Source: an uncultured Eubacterium sp.
GTDB taxonomy: Bacteria > Bacillota > Clostridia > Lachnospirales > Lachnospiraceae
DNA: 64,000 nt
Direction of reading: 5' to 3'
Assembly: GCA_947385775.1 (NCBI GenBank)
Contig: CANDMI010000002.1
Location: 1 to 64,000 of the forward strand
Shown: in pieces, positions 17,101 to 24,840 of the stretch
Numbering within the stretch: the first letter of the stretch is position 1
Layout: every line of letters starts with the position of its first letter
Program-made: the position numbers and the translations under genes
Notes under the pieces: model-generated
Seen by the model: only the letters and a program-made list of their open reading frames with translations
The model's database searches: none
What the model was told of the DNA's origin: nothing

Positions 17101-17695
17101 AGCCTACCAGCTGCAAAAGGAGGGAAAGCTGCGCGGCATGATATGCAGGCTTGGGCTGTTAAAGCGGCTTTGTGAAATTTCAGAGCAAAGTTCGCTCGAT
17201 CGTTATCAGATCCGGGAGGCGGACCTTCTTTTAGGGGAGTTTATCTCAAAAAACTTAAATTTTGGATTTTTCCGAAAGCTTCCAGAGCAGCTTTGCGCGA
17301 AATACCAGCTTTACAACCGTATTTTAGTGGAGTACCACGCAAGGCCGGACAGCCAGCTGCAAATCCATTATCGGATGACAAATGGCCAGTCCGGGTTTGA
17401 GACAAAGGATATGCCGGGGTTCGAGGGCATATTTACATGGGAGCTTTTGCTGTTTCGGGACGGCGAGATGGAGTATTACATTACCGAAAAGCAGCCTGAC
17501 GGCACAAGCAGGCTGTTAGAGAGCAATAGGGTGACGGGAGTGGAGTACCGCGACGTAAAAAACGGCGGGCGGTTTGCTTACATTAACTGCATGATGTATT
17601 ATAAAGAGCAGGAAAATTATAAAGAGCTGATGAAAACAATGCTGGAATATCAAAAGCTTGACATTTTAACGCAAAAAGTATTTAAGATTATTTGA
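14141..17695 (+). CDS. Large uncharacterised protein, DUF5717-like
   Basis: About 1184 aa. The start is set at GTG 14141 because AAGGAG sits 8 bases upstream; the GTG at 14114 has no ribosome site. No signal peptide or membrane span is evident. The N-terminal ~120 residues look beta-rich; the long middle is alpha-helical with TPR/HEAT-like character (many WNLLFRAYALQC- and YEAYLLTMDLHNIA-type helices). The C-terminus (EYHARPDSQLQIHYRMTNGQ) returns to beta. I recall this as the family called DUF5717 in Lachnospiraceae, always beside an Hsp70-like partner, but could not check. Function unknown; a scaffold or envelope-linked role is a guess. Confidence 0.7.
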   Translation: MRKRIEELAEGKFPYEQPQVSFSKETLELEAVEGQTAEDSFQIKSENNIRMRGVVYSADARMECLTPKYDGMEATIRVRFDASGMTEGEEMSGSLCVVCMGGEYKLPYQAHVTRLYAEASSGKIKNLKDFTRLAQTEWKEAYYIFHSPAFKNILPPKALKATLLYDGLAKHTMTEQTMEEFLIGAGKKERVRFSLDQHSCEIFEVGERAEGQILLQKEGWGYLEIRVYSSEEFLVPQKRLLTGADFMGSSLPFLFYVDAEKMHGGNNYGCIYFENDVQKEEYRVWASVDSLKEKKERTYMEIQRARHALVKCYIEYRLRKMVTGEWTKQAVSLLEKLEEYGEADEWNLLFRAYALQCNRQFQDSEWLMDDFRKKYKDKRKPQWAFYDYLCLLREKEKTVIEQLLTEIELITRRYSSHPMMFYLTLRLNGVLRAKPQVRLRVIHERIAGGQVTQLWFVEAFLLYKEKPYFLTKLEKAEILILNWASRQRILTKDLADQTIRLANNMRQYQQIVCRILFRCYRAFPDEDTLAGVCAYLLKGQQFLRKYHHWYELGIKENLRITGLYEAYLLTMDLHNIAMLPKVIQIYFQYNNQLAYQYKAALYVNIIAHKEEQPVMYDKYSETMKQFAVDEIMQGHMDDNLAVIYDEMLDKGILTSELAGPLSEILYTHKFYCMNESAAFVVVIQKHMKQEQRVPLTKGTAYFQIFSNDYAILLEDNKGQRFVAPEACQMEKLMKPSHYIRRCLHFAPEKLQYLMHHMDGKTDLSVPVKSDVEYLRILMAAPQISDKFKNQIGPGLIRYCLLNHEEENLEEYFTQINFAGLSREHRNILIELMVEQGYNEKAYELVSLYGYKGIDMQRLSQLVTYMLRTRDIGEDPYLLEMCLASVLAGMKNSTLASYLAKYYEGPTKQMLSVYRAAQACEIVDVTDLEERILVQSLYSTQCSDEILDVYEAYHEHNGREFILQAYRSYSMHQYVVYEKPLAASLFLEAYQLQKEGKLRGMICRLGLLKRLCEISEQSSLDRYQIREADLLLGEFISKNLNFGFFRKLPEQLCAKYQLYNRILVEYHARPDSQLQIHYRMTNGQSGFETKDMPGFEGIFTWELLLFRDGEMEYYITEKQPDGTSRLLESNRVTGVEYRDVKNGGRFAYINCMMYYKEQENYKELMKTMLEYQKLDILTQKVFKII

Positions 17696-17709
17696 AGAGA
17701 GGAATTGCA

Positions 17710-18948
17710 ATGACGGCAGGGGAACAGCAGTTATTTATTGGGATTGACTTAAATGATAAATACGCCATGGTCAGTTTTGCGACTACGGAATATCGCGAAC
17801 CAAATACGGTCAGTTCTGTTGCCGGAGGCGAGAACTTTCAAATCCCGTTGGCGATCTGTATGGCTTCCCTGTCCGGACAGTGGATGTATGGAGAGGAAGC
17901 CATTCGTTTTGATAAAGCCGGCATGGGAAAATGCGAACGGAACCTATTGTCGCGCAGCCTGGAGCGGGATTTTACGATCATTGAGGAAAAGACCTATGAG
18001 GTGCGCACGCTGCTTGCCATTTTTTTAAAAAAGATTTTACTGCTTGCGGGAAAGCTGGGGCCGCAGATAGAGATCGGAAAAGTTGTATTTACATTTGAAA
18101 AGCTGGACGGCAGGCTGATGGAGCTGATGGAATACGTGTTTACGCAGCTTCCGGCAAAGCGGGAAAAGATTACGGTCATGGACTATATGGAAAGCTTTTA
18201 TTATTACGCGCAAAACCAAAAGGACGGCCTGTCCAGCCATGATGTCGTGATGTTTCGGTATTATGGGAAAAGCATGGTCTGCTGGTACCTGTCAAAGGAA
18301 AAACAGTCAAAGCCCCAGCTTGTAAACGTAAAAGAGATTGACTGCGGGTACTTAACGGGCAATAAGGATGCGGATTTTGCTCAGATGATACCCCAGGTGT
18401 TTGAAAAAAACATCATTTCCTCGGTGTACCTTGTGGGGGAAGGGTTTGAAGGGGATTGGATGAAGCTGTCCTTACGCATTTTGTGCCAGGGGAAGCGGGC
18501 GTTTCTTGGGAAAAACCTGTTTTCGAAGGGAGCCTGCTACGCGGCTGAGATTTTAGCCGGCTTATATGCCTGGGACTATATTTACATGGGCGAAAACGAA
18601 ATGAAATTTAACGTCAGCCTAAAGGTCAGCAAAAATAACGAAATGGCGTTCCATACATTGATCACGGCCGGGGATAACTGGTATGAGGCGGCAAGTGAAT
18701 GCGAGGCGATCTTAAACGGGCCGGGGGAGATCGATTTTTGGATACAGCTGCCCCAAAGCAGGGAGGCAAGGATAGAAACGCTGGAGCTTACGAACCTCCC
18801 GTCCAGGCCCAACAAAGCCACAAGGCTAAAGATCCAGGCAAGGGCGATTTCCGACCGCTCGGTGAAAATTACGATCAAAGACCAGGGGCTTGGGGAGATA
18901 TTTAAAGCCAGCGATATGATGTGGGAACATGTGATGAAGGTGAATTAA
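17710..18948 (+). CDS. Hsp70/actin-fold-like uncharacterised protein, DUF5716-like
   Basis: 412 aa from ATG 17710, preferred because GAGAGG lies just upstream; the in-frame TTG at 17692 overlaps the previous stop. The N-terminus FIGIDLNDKYAMVSFATTEY matches the phosphate-1 strand-loop of the ASKHA (actin/Hsp70/sugar kinase) fold, and PLAICM and WMYGEEAI resemble the next DnaK strands. Later nucleotide-binding motifs are weak, so ATP binding is uncertain. The gene follows the giant protein by 14 bp and abuts the TPR gene, so all four genes are almost certainly one transcript. I recall the neighbour pair as DUF5717/DUF5716. Confidence 0.65.
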   Translation: MTAGEQQLFIGIDLNDKYAMVSFATTEYREPNTVSSVAGGENFQIPLAICMASLSGQWMYGEEAIRFDKAGMGKCERNLLSRSLERDFTIIEEKTYEVRTLLAIFLKKILLLAGKLGPQIEIGKVVFTFEKLDGRLMELMEYVFTQLPAKREKITVMDYMESFYYYAQNQKDGLSSHDVVMFRYYGKSMVCWYLSKEKQSKPQLVNVKEIDCGYLTGNKDADFAQMIPQVFEKNIISSVYLVGEGFEGDWMKLSLRILCQGKRAFLGKNLFSKGACYAAEILAGLYAWDYIYMGENEMKFNVSLKVSKNNEMAFHTLITAGDNWYEAASECEAILNGPGEIDFWIQLPQSREARIETLELTNLPSRPNKATRLKIQARAISDRSVKITIKDQGLGEIFKASDMMWEHVMKVN

Positions 18949-19785
18949 ATGAGCAAACTGATTTTATGCTGCTTTCCATGCGCGAAAAACCCGTATTATC
19001 TGGAAAATGCAAAGCAAAACATTTATTCCATCGAAGAATTGTGTTATTTTTTGCAGGACAATATTTACCTGCTGGATGAAAATATCATGACGGCTGAGTT
19101 TTGCGACTGGCTGGAGACGGAATTAAAAGCGGTAAGGCTTGCGGGGAAGCTTCGGGGCATGATGGAGGACAACCGGGGATTTTCCGCCTTTTGTATGCAG
19201 ATCATAAGGGATTCCGGGTATTTTTCTAAAAATGAAATGCAGTTTTTAGAAATGAAGCTCCAAAAGATGGACCATCAAAGCAGCTATGAAAACCGAAAGA
19301 TCAAGGCGGATCAATATATGGAAAGGAAAATGTATCTGCTTGCGATTTCTGAATACCGCAGCCTTTTGCTCCATGCGTCCAAAAGCCAGTCCGATATCCG
19401 GGTCAGCGGCGATATCTGGCACAATATGGGCACGGCGTACGCAAGGCTGTTTTGCTTTGAGCGCGCGGTCAGCTGCTATGAAAAAGCTTATGAGCTAAGC
19501 CACCGGGTAGATTCGTTAAAGGCGGCGGCGCAGGCGGCGTGCTTCCTTGAGGAGGGGGAGCGGGTCCAGTGGTTTTTGCAGCGCAGCCACCACATTCGCC
19601 AGGAGCAGCTTGAGGCGATGAAAAAAAACATCGATGAATTGGGCCAGATGACCGAGGTGTCCGCGGAATACGAAAAGATCTTAAAGCTGGAGCGTTTAGA
19701 GCGGGTGTCACAGCTACAGGCAAGGAGCGAGATGGGCTGGCAGGTGGACCAGTGGAAAGAAGATTATATCAGTTACATGGGGTGA
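18949..19785 (+). CDS. TPR-containing uncharacterised protein
   Basis: 278 aa, starting directly after the preceding stop (TAAATG). The N-terminus LILCCFPCAKNPYYLENAKQ, with FCAKNPY-like Cys residues and NIYSIEELCYFL, is distinctive. Residues ~110-220 contain helical pairs typical of tetratricopeptide repeats (IWHNMGTAYARLFCFERAVS then CYEKAYELS). The C-terminus is helical and charged. Third gene of the four-gene operon; probably an adaptor between the Hsp70-like protein and the membrane coiled-coil protein, by inference from order alone. No known family name comes to mind. Confidence 0.65.
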   Translation: MSKLILCCFPCAKNPYYLENAKQNIYSIEELCYFLQDNIYLLDENIMTAEFCDWLETELKAVRLAGKLRGMMEDNRGFSAFCMQIIRDSGYFSKNEMQFLEMKLQKMDHQSSYENRKIKADQYMERKMYLLAISEYRSLLLHASKSQSDIRVSGDIWHNMGTAYARLFCFERAVSCYEKAYELSHRVDSLKAAAQAACFLEEGERVQWFLQRSHHIRQEQLEAMKKNIDELGQMTEVSAEYEKILKLERLERVSQLQARSEMGWQVDQWKEDYISYMG

Positions 19786-19789
19786 TGCT

Positions 19790-20956
19790 ATGGGATTATG
19801 GAAACGCGTAAAAGACCGGGTGAAATATGGAAAGCAGCCGGTGGAAGAAGAAATAGACGAGGACATATTTGAAAACGAGCCTGTATCCACCGGCGACGAG
19901 CTGTTAGATCTGTGTGAAAAAGTGTTGGGAAGCGCCAGGGAGTTAGAGGACGGGAAAAAGGAATACCACATTATTACGTCTTATTTAAATGATATCGAGA
20001 TCATCGAAAACATGGCTCCTGACCAGGCGGAGGAGGTGCGAAAGGCCGCGGAATTTGTCGCCAAGCTAAACGGCGAGCGGGATGTGTTTTTAAACACGTC
20101 CAAAAAGCTTTCCGACGCCCAGTTTAAGATGATTCAGCGCCAGGAGGACGAAATTCCGGACGCCGCAAAGATGCTGCATGAAAACGAAACCTACCAGGCG
20201 ACGGTAAAGCGTGACATGCAATACTTGGAAGGGGAAAAAAAGGAGTGGGAGATCGCAAAAAGAAGCTGCCTGCGCACGAAAAAGCGGCTGCGCTCCTTAT
20301 CCTACCTGCTGTTTTATGCGTCAGCGGCGGTGGCCGCGCTTTTGCTCGTGCTTTCCTATGGGCTTAATATGGATACGCAGTACGCCTGGATCGCGCTGAT
20401 CACGCTGATCTTATTGCTTTCCGGCTTTATCGTGTTTAAGCTGGAGCAGGGCAAGCGGGAGCTTCGCCAGGCGCAGGTCAATATCAATTATGCGATCACG
20501 CTGTTAAATAAAGTGAAAATTAAATATGTAAATATTACAAACGCCGTAGACTACACCCGGGAAAAATACAATGTCAGAGATGCAAGGGAGCTTGCGTACC
20601 AATGGGAGCTGTACCAGGAGGCGGTCCGTAAGCAAGAACGGTACTTAAAGACAAATCAGGATTTAAATTATTATTACGATAAGCTTCTCGCCATTTTGCG
20701 CAAATGCCACCTTTACGACGTGCGGGTTTGGATCGACCAGCCCCAGGCGTTAGTCGAATCCAAGGAAATGGTCGAGATCAAGCATAACCTGATCGTCCGC
20801 AGGCAAAAGCTGCGCTCGAAAATAGCTTTGAACTTAGACACTGTAAAACGGGAGCGTGGGGAGATCGATAAAATGATGAAAGCAAGGCCGGATGTGGATT
20901 CCCGCGCGCTGGAAATGGTAGAGTCCATCGACCGCATGGCGGAATTATCGACGTAG
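19790..20956 (+). CDS. Coiled-coil membrane protein of the uncharacterised operon
   Basis: 388 aa. An N-terminal acidic segment (EEEIDEDIFENEP) is followed by a long helical region. Two membrane spans lie at about residues 174-191 (YLLFYASAAVAALLLVLSY) and 198-217 (WIALITLILLLSGFIVFKL). A second long coiled coil runs to the end. Both ends are therefore predicted on the same, probably cytoplasmic, side. It starts 4 bp after the TPR gene. It would anchor the operon's soluble partners to the membrane. Family not recognised. Confidence 0.65.
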   Translation: MGLWKRVKDRVKYGKQPVEEEIDEDIFENEPVSTGDELLDLCEKVLGSARELEDGKKEYHIITSYLNDIEIIENMAPDQAEEVRKAAEFVAKLNGERDVFLNTSKKLSDAQFKMIQRQEDEIPDAAKMLHENETYQATVKRDMQYLEGEKKEWEIAKRSCLRTKKRLRSLSYLLFYASAAVAALLLVLSYGLNMDTQYAWIALITLILLLSGFIVFKLEQGKRELRQAQVNINYAITLLNKVKIKYVNITNAVDYTREKYNVRDARELAYQWELYQEAVRKQERYLKTNQDLNYYYDKLLAILRKCHLYDVRVWIDQPQALVESKEMVEIKHNLIVRRQKLRSKIALNLDTVKRERGEIDKMMKARPDVDSRALEMVESIDRMAELST

Positions 20957-21102
20957 TTTATAAGGAAGTGGGAGACGGTTTTGAAATGTATTGTTTCCTG
21001 ATAGTTGTCAGGAATTTCACCCTCTCTTTTTTCGTGCAAAATATGAGAGGAAAAATCGCAAAGCTCCATATATACTGGAAGCTGTAAGGAGGATTTTGCA
21101 TC

Positions 21103-21969
21103 ATGGAATGGATAGAAAGATTAAATTGCGCCATCCAATATATAGAGGAGCATTTAACAGATGAGGTGGACGTTGCGGCGCTTGGAAAGATCGCCTGCTG
21201 TTCTTCTTACCAATTTCAGCGAATGTTCACTTATATGGCGGGCGTTCCTTTGTCAGAATATATCCGCAGAAGGAGAATGTCGCTTGCGGCGGTGGATTTA
21301 CAGGGAAAGGATCGAAAGATCATCGATGTGGCTGGCAAATATGGATACAGCTCGCCCACCGCGTTTAACCGGGCGTTCCAATCCGTTCATGGGATCGCGC
21401 CGTCAGCCGTAAGATGCGAAGGCGTGTCCGTAAAATCCTTCCCGCCGATCCAATTTAAAATTACAGTGAAGGGAGTGGAAGAAATGAATTACCGCATTGA
21501 AACAAAGGAGGCGTTTCGGATTGTAGGCGTATCCGTGCCGCTTTATCGGGACATTGAAAAAAATTTCACCGTGATCCCGCCGAAGTGGCAGGAGGTGTCT
21601 ATGGATGGGAGGCTTCAAAAGCTGATAGGCATGATGGATTCTTCGCCAAAGGGCGTGCTTGGAGTCTGCGATTGCAGGGAAGAAGAACCGTGGAGCTATT
21701 ACATCGCGGTATCCAGCTTACAGCCAAAGGGAGACTTTGAAGAATACACGGTGCCAAAGGCTACCTGGGCGATTTTTTCCGGAGAGGGCACGAACGAATC
21801 CATCCAGGAATTAGAACAGCGCATTGTCACCGAATGGCTGCCAACCTCAGGATACGAATATGGCGACGGGCCGGACGTTGAGGTATACTTAAATCCCGAC
21901 CCGCAGAACGCAAAATACGAGGTCTGGATACCTGTCGTAAAGGCGGAGCGCGCAAACAAAATAGATTGA
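21103..21969 (+). CDS. AraC-family regulator with GyrI-like effector-binding domain
   Basis: 288 aa. The N-terminal AraC domain (residues 1-100) has two helix-turn-helix units: DVAALGKIACCSSYQFQRMF and DVAGKYGYSSPTAFNRAFQS. A C-terminal GyrI/Rob-like domain (about 125-285) starts MNYRIETKEAFRIVGVSVPL, ending with DPQNAKYEVWIPV. These regulators sense small molecules or drugs through the GyrI domain and activate efflux or detoxification genes. The gene is monocistronic, with RBS AAGGAGG. Target genes are not evident. Confidence 0.93.
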   Translation: MEWIERLNCAIQYIEEHLTDEVDVAALGKIACCSSYQFQRMFTYMAGVPLSEYIRRRRMSLAAVDLQGKDRKIIDVAGKYGYSSPTAFNRAFQSVHGIAPSAVRCEGVSVKSFPPIQFKITVKGVEEMNYRIETKEAFRIVGVSVPLYRDIEKNFTVIPPKWQEVSMDGRLQKLIGMMDSSPKGVLGVCDCREEEPWSYYIAVSSLQPKGDFEEYTVPKATWAIFSGEGTNESIQELEQRIVTEWLPTSGYEYGDGPDVEVYLNPDPQNAKYEVWIPVVKAERANKID

Positions 21970-21982
21970 CGCAAGCCTTATT

Positions 21983-22022
21983 AAGCGCGTTTGAAAATTT
22001 CAAGAGATTTTCAAACGCGCTT
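21983..22022. terminator. Long hairpin after the AraC gene
   Basis: AAGCGCGTTTGAAAAT and ATTTTCAAACGCGCTT form a perfect 16-bp stem with an 8-base loop, 14 bp after the stop. The T run is short, so termination may be partial, allowing read-through into moaC. Confidence 0.6.
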
Positions 22023-22048
22023 ATGAAAACAGAATAGGAGAATGCCGT

Positions 22049-22546
22049 ATGGAGCTTACGCATTTTGACCAGAGCGGAAACGCGCTTATGGTGGATGTAT
22101 CAAAAAAAGCAGACACAGAAAGGGAAGCGACTGCCACTGGGACGATAAAAGTCAATGAAGCGGTTTATCAGGCGGTGGAGTCTCGCACGATAAAAAAAGG
22201 CGATGTGCTTTCCGTAGCCGCGACCGCAGGGATCATGGGAGCGAAAAAAACCGCGCAGCTGATCCCAATGTGCCATATCCTGCCGCTGACCGGGTGCCGC
22301 GTCTGGTTTGAAATGGAGTCGCAGCAAAAAAAGATCCACTGCTTTTGTGCGGTAAAGATCACCGGAAAAACCGGGGTGGAAATGGAAGCGCTTACCGGGG
22401 TAAGCGTAGCGCTGTTAACGATTTACGATATGTGCAAGTCGCTAGACCATTCTATGGAAATCGGAGAAATTTATCTTTGCCGCAAAACGGGCGGAAGCAG
22501 CGGGGAAGTGGTAAATCAAAATGCCGGGAGGAGCCATCTTAGTTAA
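22049..22546 (+). CDS. moaC: Cyclic pyranopterin monophosphate synthase
   Basis: 165 aa, family-typical. Motifs MVDVSKKADTEREA, GAKKTAQLIPMCHILPLTG (catalytic and substrate-binding Lys/His) and KTGVEMEALTGVSVALLTIYD (in two parts) are diagnostic. MoaC makes cyclic pyranopterin phosphate after MoaA in molybdenum-cofactor synthesis. No moaA or moeA lies alongside; the next gene is yqeB, linked to selenium-dependent molybdenum hydroxylases. This indicates Mo-enzyme capacity encoded in scattered loci. Confidence 0.97.
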   Translation: MELTHFDQSGNALMVDVSKKADTEREATATGTIKVNEAVYQAVESRTIKKGDVLSVAATAGIMGAKKTAQLIPMCHILPLTGCRVWFEMESQQKKIHCFCAVKITGKTGVEMEALTGVSVALLTIYDMCKSLDHSMEIGEIYLCRKTGGSSGEVVNQNAGRSHLS

Positions 22547-22714
22547 ATAAAAGACATGAGCAGTCGTTGCTGTATGCGCTCGAATAACATATCTATCGCG
22601 TGGGCGTCACATTCTTTTTTTCACAATAAGGACGTGGGTATTTCAACAGAAGACACGAAGGGCTGTAAAAAAGCATAATAAAAACAAAATAAAAGCGAAA
22701 GGCGGACCATAAAA

Positions 22715-23509
22715 ATGATAATCGTGCGTGGAGGCGGAGACCTTGCAACGGGGACCATTTATAAGCTGCATCAGTGCGGATACGACGTGCTTGTGCTGGA
22801 AACAGATCGTCCGACGGCGATTCGAAGAAAGGCATCCTTTTGTGAAGCGGTATACGAGGGGAGCGTCCAGGTGGAAGGCGTTGTGTGCAGACGGGTGGAA
22901 CAAAGGGAGGAGTGCGTTCTGGCATGGGAAAATGGGGAGGTTGCGCTGATGGTGGACCCGAAAGGGGAGAGGATAAAAGAAATGCAGCCGGAGGCGGTCG
23001 TGGATGCGATACTTGCAAAGAAAAACCTCGGGACTACAAAAAATATGGCAAAGCTTACCATTGCGCTTGGGCCTGGTTTTTTGGCCGGAGTGGACGTGGA
23101 TTTTGTGATTGAGACAAAACGGGGCCACCAGCTTGGCAGGGTCATCAGACAGGGGAGCGCGATCGCAAATACAGGCGTGCCGGGGATCATAAAAGGGTAT
23201 GGCATAGAGCGCGTCATTCACGCGCCTGCCGCGGGAAAGCTCCATGCGATTTCCCAAATAGGAAGCATTGTAAATAAGGGACAGGAAATCGCAAAGATTG
23301 GAGAAGTGGGCGTGTATGCGACGCTCACTGGCGTATTGCGGGGCATGATCCGGGATGGCTTTGTGGTGGAAAAGGGGCTTAAGATCGCGGACATCGACCC
23401 AAGGCTTGAGGAAAGGGAAAATTGCACGACAATCTCGGATAAAGCGCGCTGTATCGCCGGCGGGGTGTTAGAGGCGCTGGTGTGTAGCCAGGTCTATGGA
23501 GGGCTTTAG
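22715..23509 (+). CDS. yqeB: Selenium-dependent molybdenum hydroxylase maturation protein YqeB
   Basis: 264 aa matching the EF2563/YqeB family. The N-terminal VRGGGDLATGTIYKLHQCGY dinucleotide-binding-like motif and the C-terminal half (IHAPAAGKLHAISQIGSIVN, KGQEIAKIGEVGVYATLTGV, LRGMIRDGFVVEKGLKIADI) are characteristic. The family accompanies xanthine-dehydrogenase-like hydroxylases with labile selenium. It sits 168 bp after moaC, with an AT-rich intergenic stretch in which I see no other gene. The matching hydroxylase is not in this window. Confidence 0.87.
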   Translation: MIIVRGGGDLATGTIYKLHQCGYDVLVLETDRPTAIRRKASFCEAVYEGSVQVEGVVCRRVEQREECVLAWENGEVALMVDPKGERIKEMQPEAVVDAILAKKNLGTTKNMAKLTIALGPGFLAGVDVDFVIETKRGHQLGRVIRQGSAIANTGVPGIIKGYGIERVIHAPAAGKLHAISQIGSIVNKGQEIAKIGEVGVYATLTGVLRGMIRDGFVVEKGLKIADIDPRLEERENCTTISDKARCIAGGVLEALVCSQVYGGL

Positions 23510-23532
23510 AAATCAGGAAAGCGAGACAGCAT

Positions 23533-24039
23533 ATGAATAAAATCAAAGTATATTTGGACACATCGGTGATCAGCTACCTCGACCAGAAAGATGCGCCTGA
23601 AAGAATGAAAGAAACTCATGATGTATGGGAAATTTTTAGAAAAGGATACTATGAGATATATATTTCTGACGTGGTGGTATATGAAATCAATAAATGCAGC
23701 CGGGAGAAACGTGAAATTTTATTGGATTATTTAGATCAGATAGATTATAATATAATAGAGACAGATGAAGAAACGGTGAATCTTGCAGAAAAATTCATTG
23801 ATTTTGGATTTTTAAAAAGAAAAAGTTATGATGATTGCAGGCATATAGCGGCAGCGATATTAACTGGATGTGATTTTATTATATCCTGGAATTTTAAGCA
23901 TATTGTGAATGTGAAAACAATTCGAGGCATAAAAGCTATCCTGACATATGAAGGTTATAAAGATTTAATGATATATCCGCCATCGGTATTATTAGGAGAA
24001 GAGGAGGACGATTATGAATGTGATGACAAAAGAACCTAA
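23533..24039 (+). CDS. PIN-domain protein, probable ribonuclease toxin
   Basis: 168 aa. The PIN fold is shown by YLDTSVISYL with Asp9, acidic Glu51 in VVVYEINKC, and YDDCRHIAAAILTGCDFIIS with Asp101, then WNFKHI. These residues bind the metal for RNA cleavage in VapC-like toxins. It overlaps the next small gene by 26 bp, an arrangement seen in toxin-antitoxin pairs, here with the toxin first. The region is AT-richer than its neighbours, suggesting acquisition. The RNA target is unknown. Confidence 0.82.
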   Translation: MNKIKVYLDTSVISYLDQKDAPERMKETHDVWEIFRKGYYEIYISDVVVYEINKCSREKREILLDYLDQIDYNIIETDEETVNLAEKFIDFGFLKRKSYDDCRHIAAAILTGCDFIISWNFKHIVNVKTIRGIKAILTYEGYKDLMIYPPSVLLGEEEDDYECDDKRT

Positions 24040-24202
24040 GATCAGCGAACGTTTTGATCTGGATGATATCAGAAAAATACGTGAATACAATGCATCAAGA
24101 TATAGAAATATGACGCCTGCGGAAATTGTGGCGGATACAAAGGCGGGGGCGGCGGAGCTGCTTGAGATCATGCAGAAGCGGAAATTGGAGAAGATGAGAT
24201 AG
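24014..24202 (+). CDS. Probable antitoxin of the PIN-domain toxin
   Basis: 62 aa, starting inside the PIN gene (RBS AGGAGGAC upstream of the ATG at 24014). It is charged and helical: RFDLDDIRKIREYNASRYRN, then MTPAEIVADTKAGAAEL. Small size, overlap and composition fit an antitoxin; no DNA-binding motif is obvious. I recall similar small partners beside PIN proteins of this type in Clostridia, but the identification rests on context. Confidence 0.6.
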   Translation: MNVMTKEPKISERFDLDDIRKIREYNASRYRNMTPAEIVADTKAGAAELLEIMQKRKLEKMR

Positions 24203-24213
24203 CGCTGTGGCTC

Positions 24214-24235
24214 AACGTAATCGGAAGATTACGTT
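24214..24235. terminator. Hairpin after the PIN module
   Basis: AACGTAATC and GATTACGTT form a perfect 9-bp stem with a GGAA tetraloop, 11 bp after the antitoxin stop. There is no T tract, so it may be an RNA-stabilising hairpin rather than a terminator. Confidence 0.4.
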
Positions 24236-24393
24236 ACTGACAAATCTGGTGATGCGCATATTCACAGGGAAATTTTCTGCTCTTACAAATCTTAAATCAA
24301 ACTCCTTTCCATCCATATTGACACGCCAATTAAAAAGCCTTATCCTGTAATAGAGTGTTGCATAAATATATCATACAAATGAGGAGACGCTAC

Positions 24394-24840
24394 ATGCAGG
24401 AGGAAAAAAAGATCATGGAGGTTCATGAAAATGAGCAGGCGTTTGCGGTGGAAAGGCTTAGCCGGGCGGTTTTTGAAAAAAAACCGTGGGAGGGCTTGCT
24501 GTGGGAGTGCATTACGCTTTTTCAGGGAACTTCCTTTACAACGTCCGGCAGAGGTTCACGCCCTGGCATAGAATTTACGTATAAGCTGAAAATATCGAAT
24601 CGCACCGGGGAAGCTACGGATGAGATGATCGTGGACCGAAAGGAAAAAAGCAAAAGCATCACAAGGTCTACAGTAGAGTTAGGGTTTGCCAACGCATTGG
24701 CGGAGCAGGCGGCTGTGGGCTTTGTCAAAGGGCCGAAAAAACTGAAGGTGTTTGGCAGCAGTTACTTATATGTGATATTTTTGAAATGGGGAGTGATCCG
24801 TAATGCTGCAAATGAAAAAAATAACAGTGATCGAGGATGA
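24394..24840 (+). CDS. Uncharacterised protein upstream of response regulator
   Basis: 148 aa from ATG 24394, preferred because GAGGAG lies 8 bases upstream; the TTG at 24355 has no ribosome site. Residues ~20-125 contain KPWEGLLWECITLFQGTSFT, SRPGIEFTYKLK and RSTVELGFANALAE, which read as one compact soluble alpha/beta domain. Its 3' end overlaps the response-regulator start by 38 bp, so the two are co-translated. I do not recognise the family; perhaps an accessory of the two-component/ABC system. No signal peptide. Confidence 0.55.
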   Translation: MQEEKKIMEVHENEQAFAVERLSRAVFEKKPWEGLLWECITLFQGTSFTTSGRGSRPGIEFTYKLKISNRTGEATDEMIVDRKEKSKSITRSTVELGFANALAEQAAVGFVKGPKKLKVFGSSYLYVIFLKWGVIRNAANEKNNSDRG

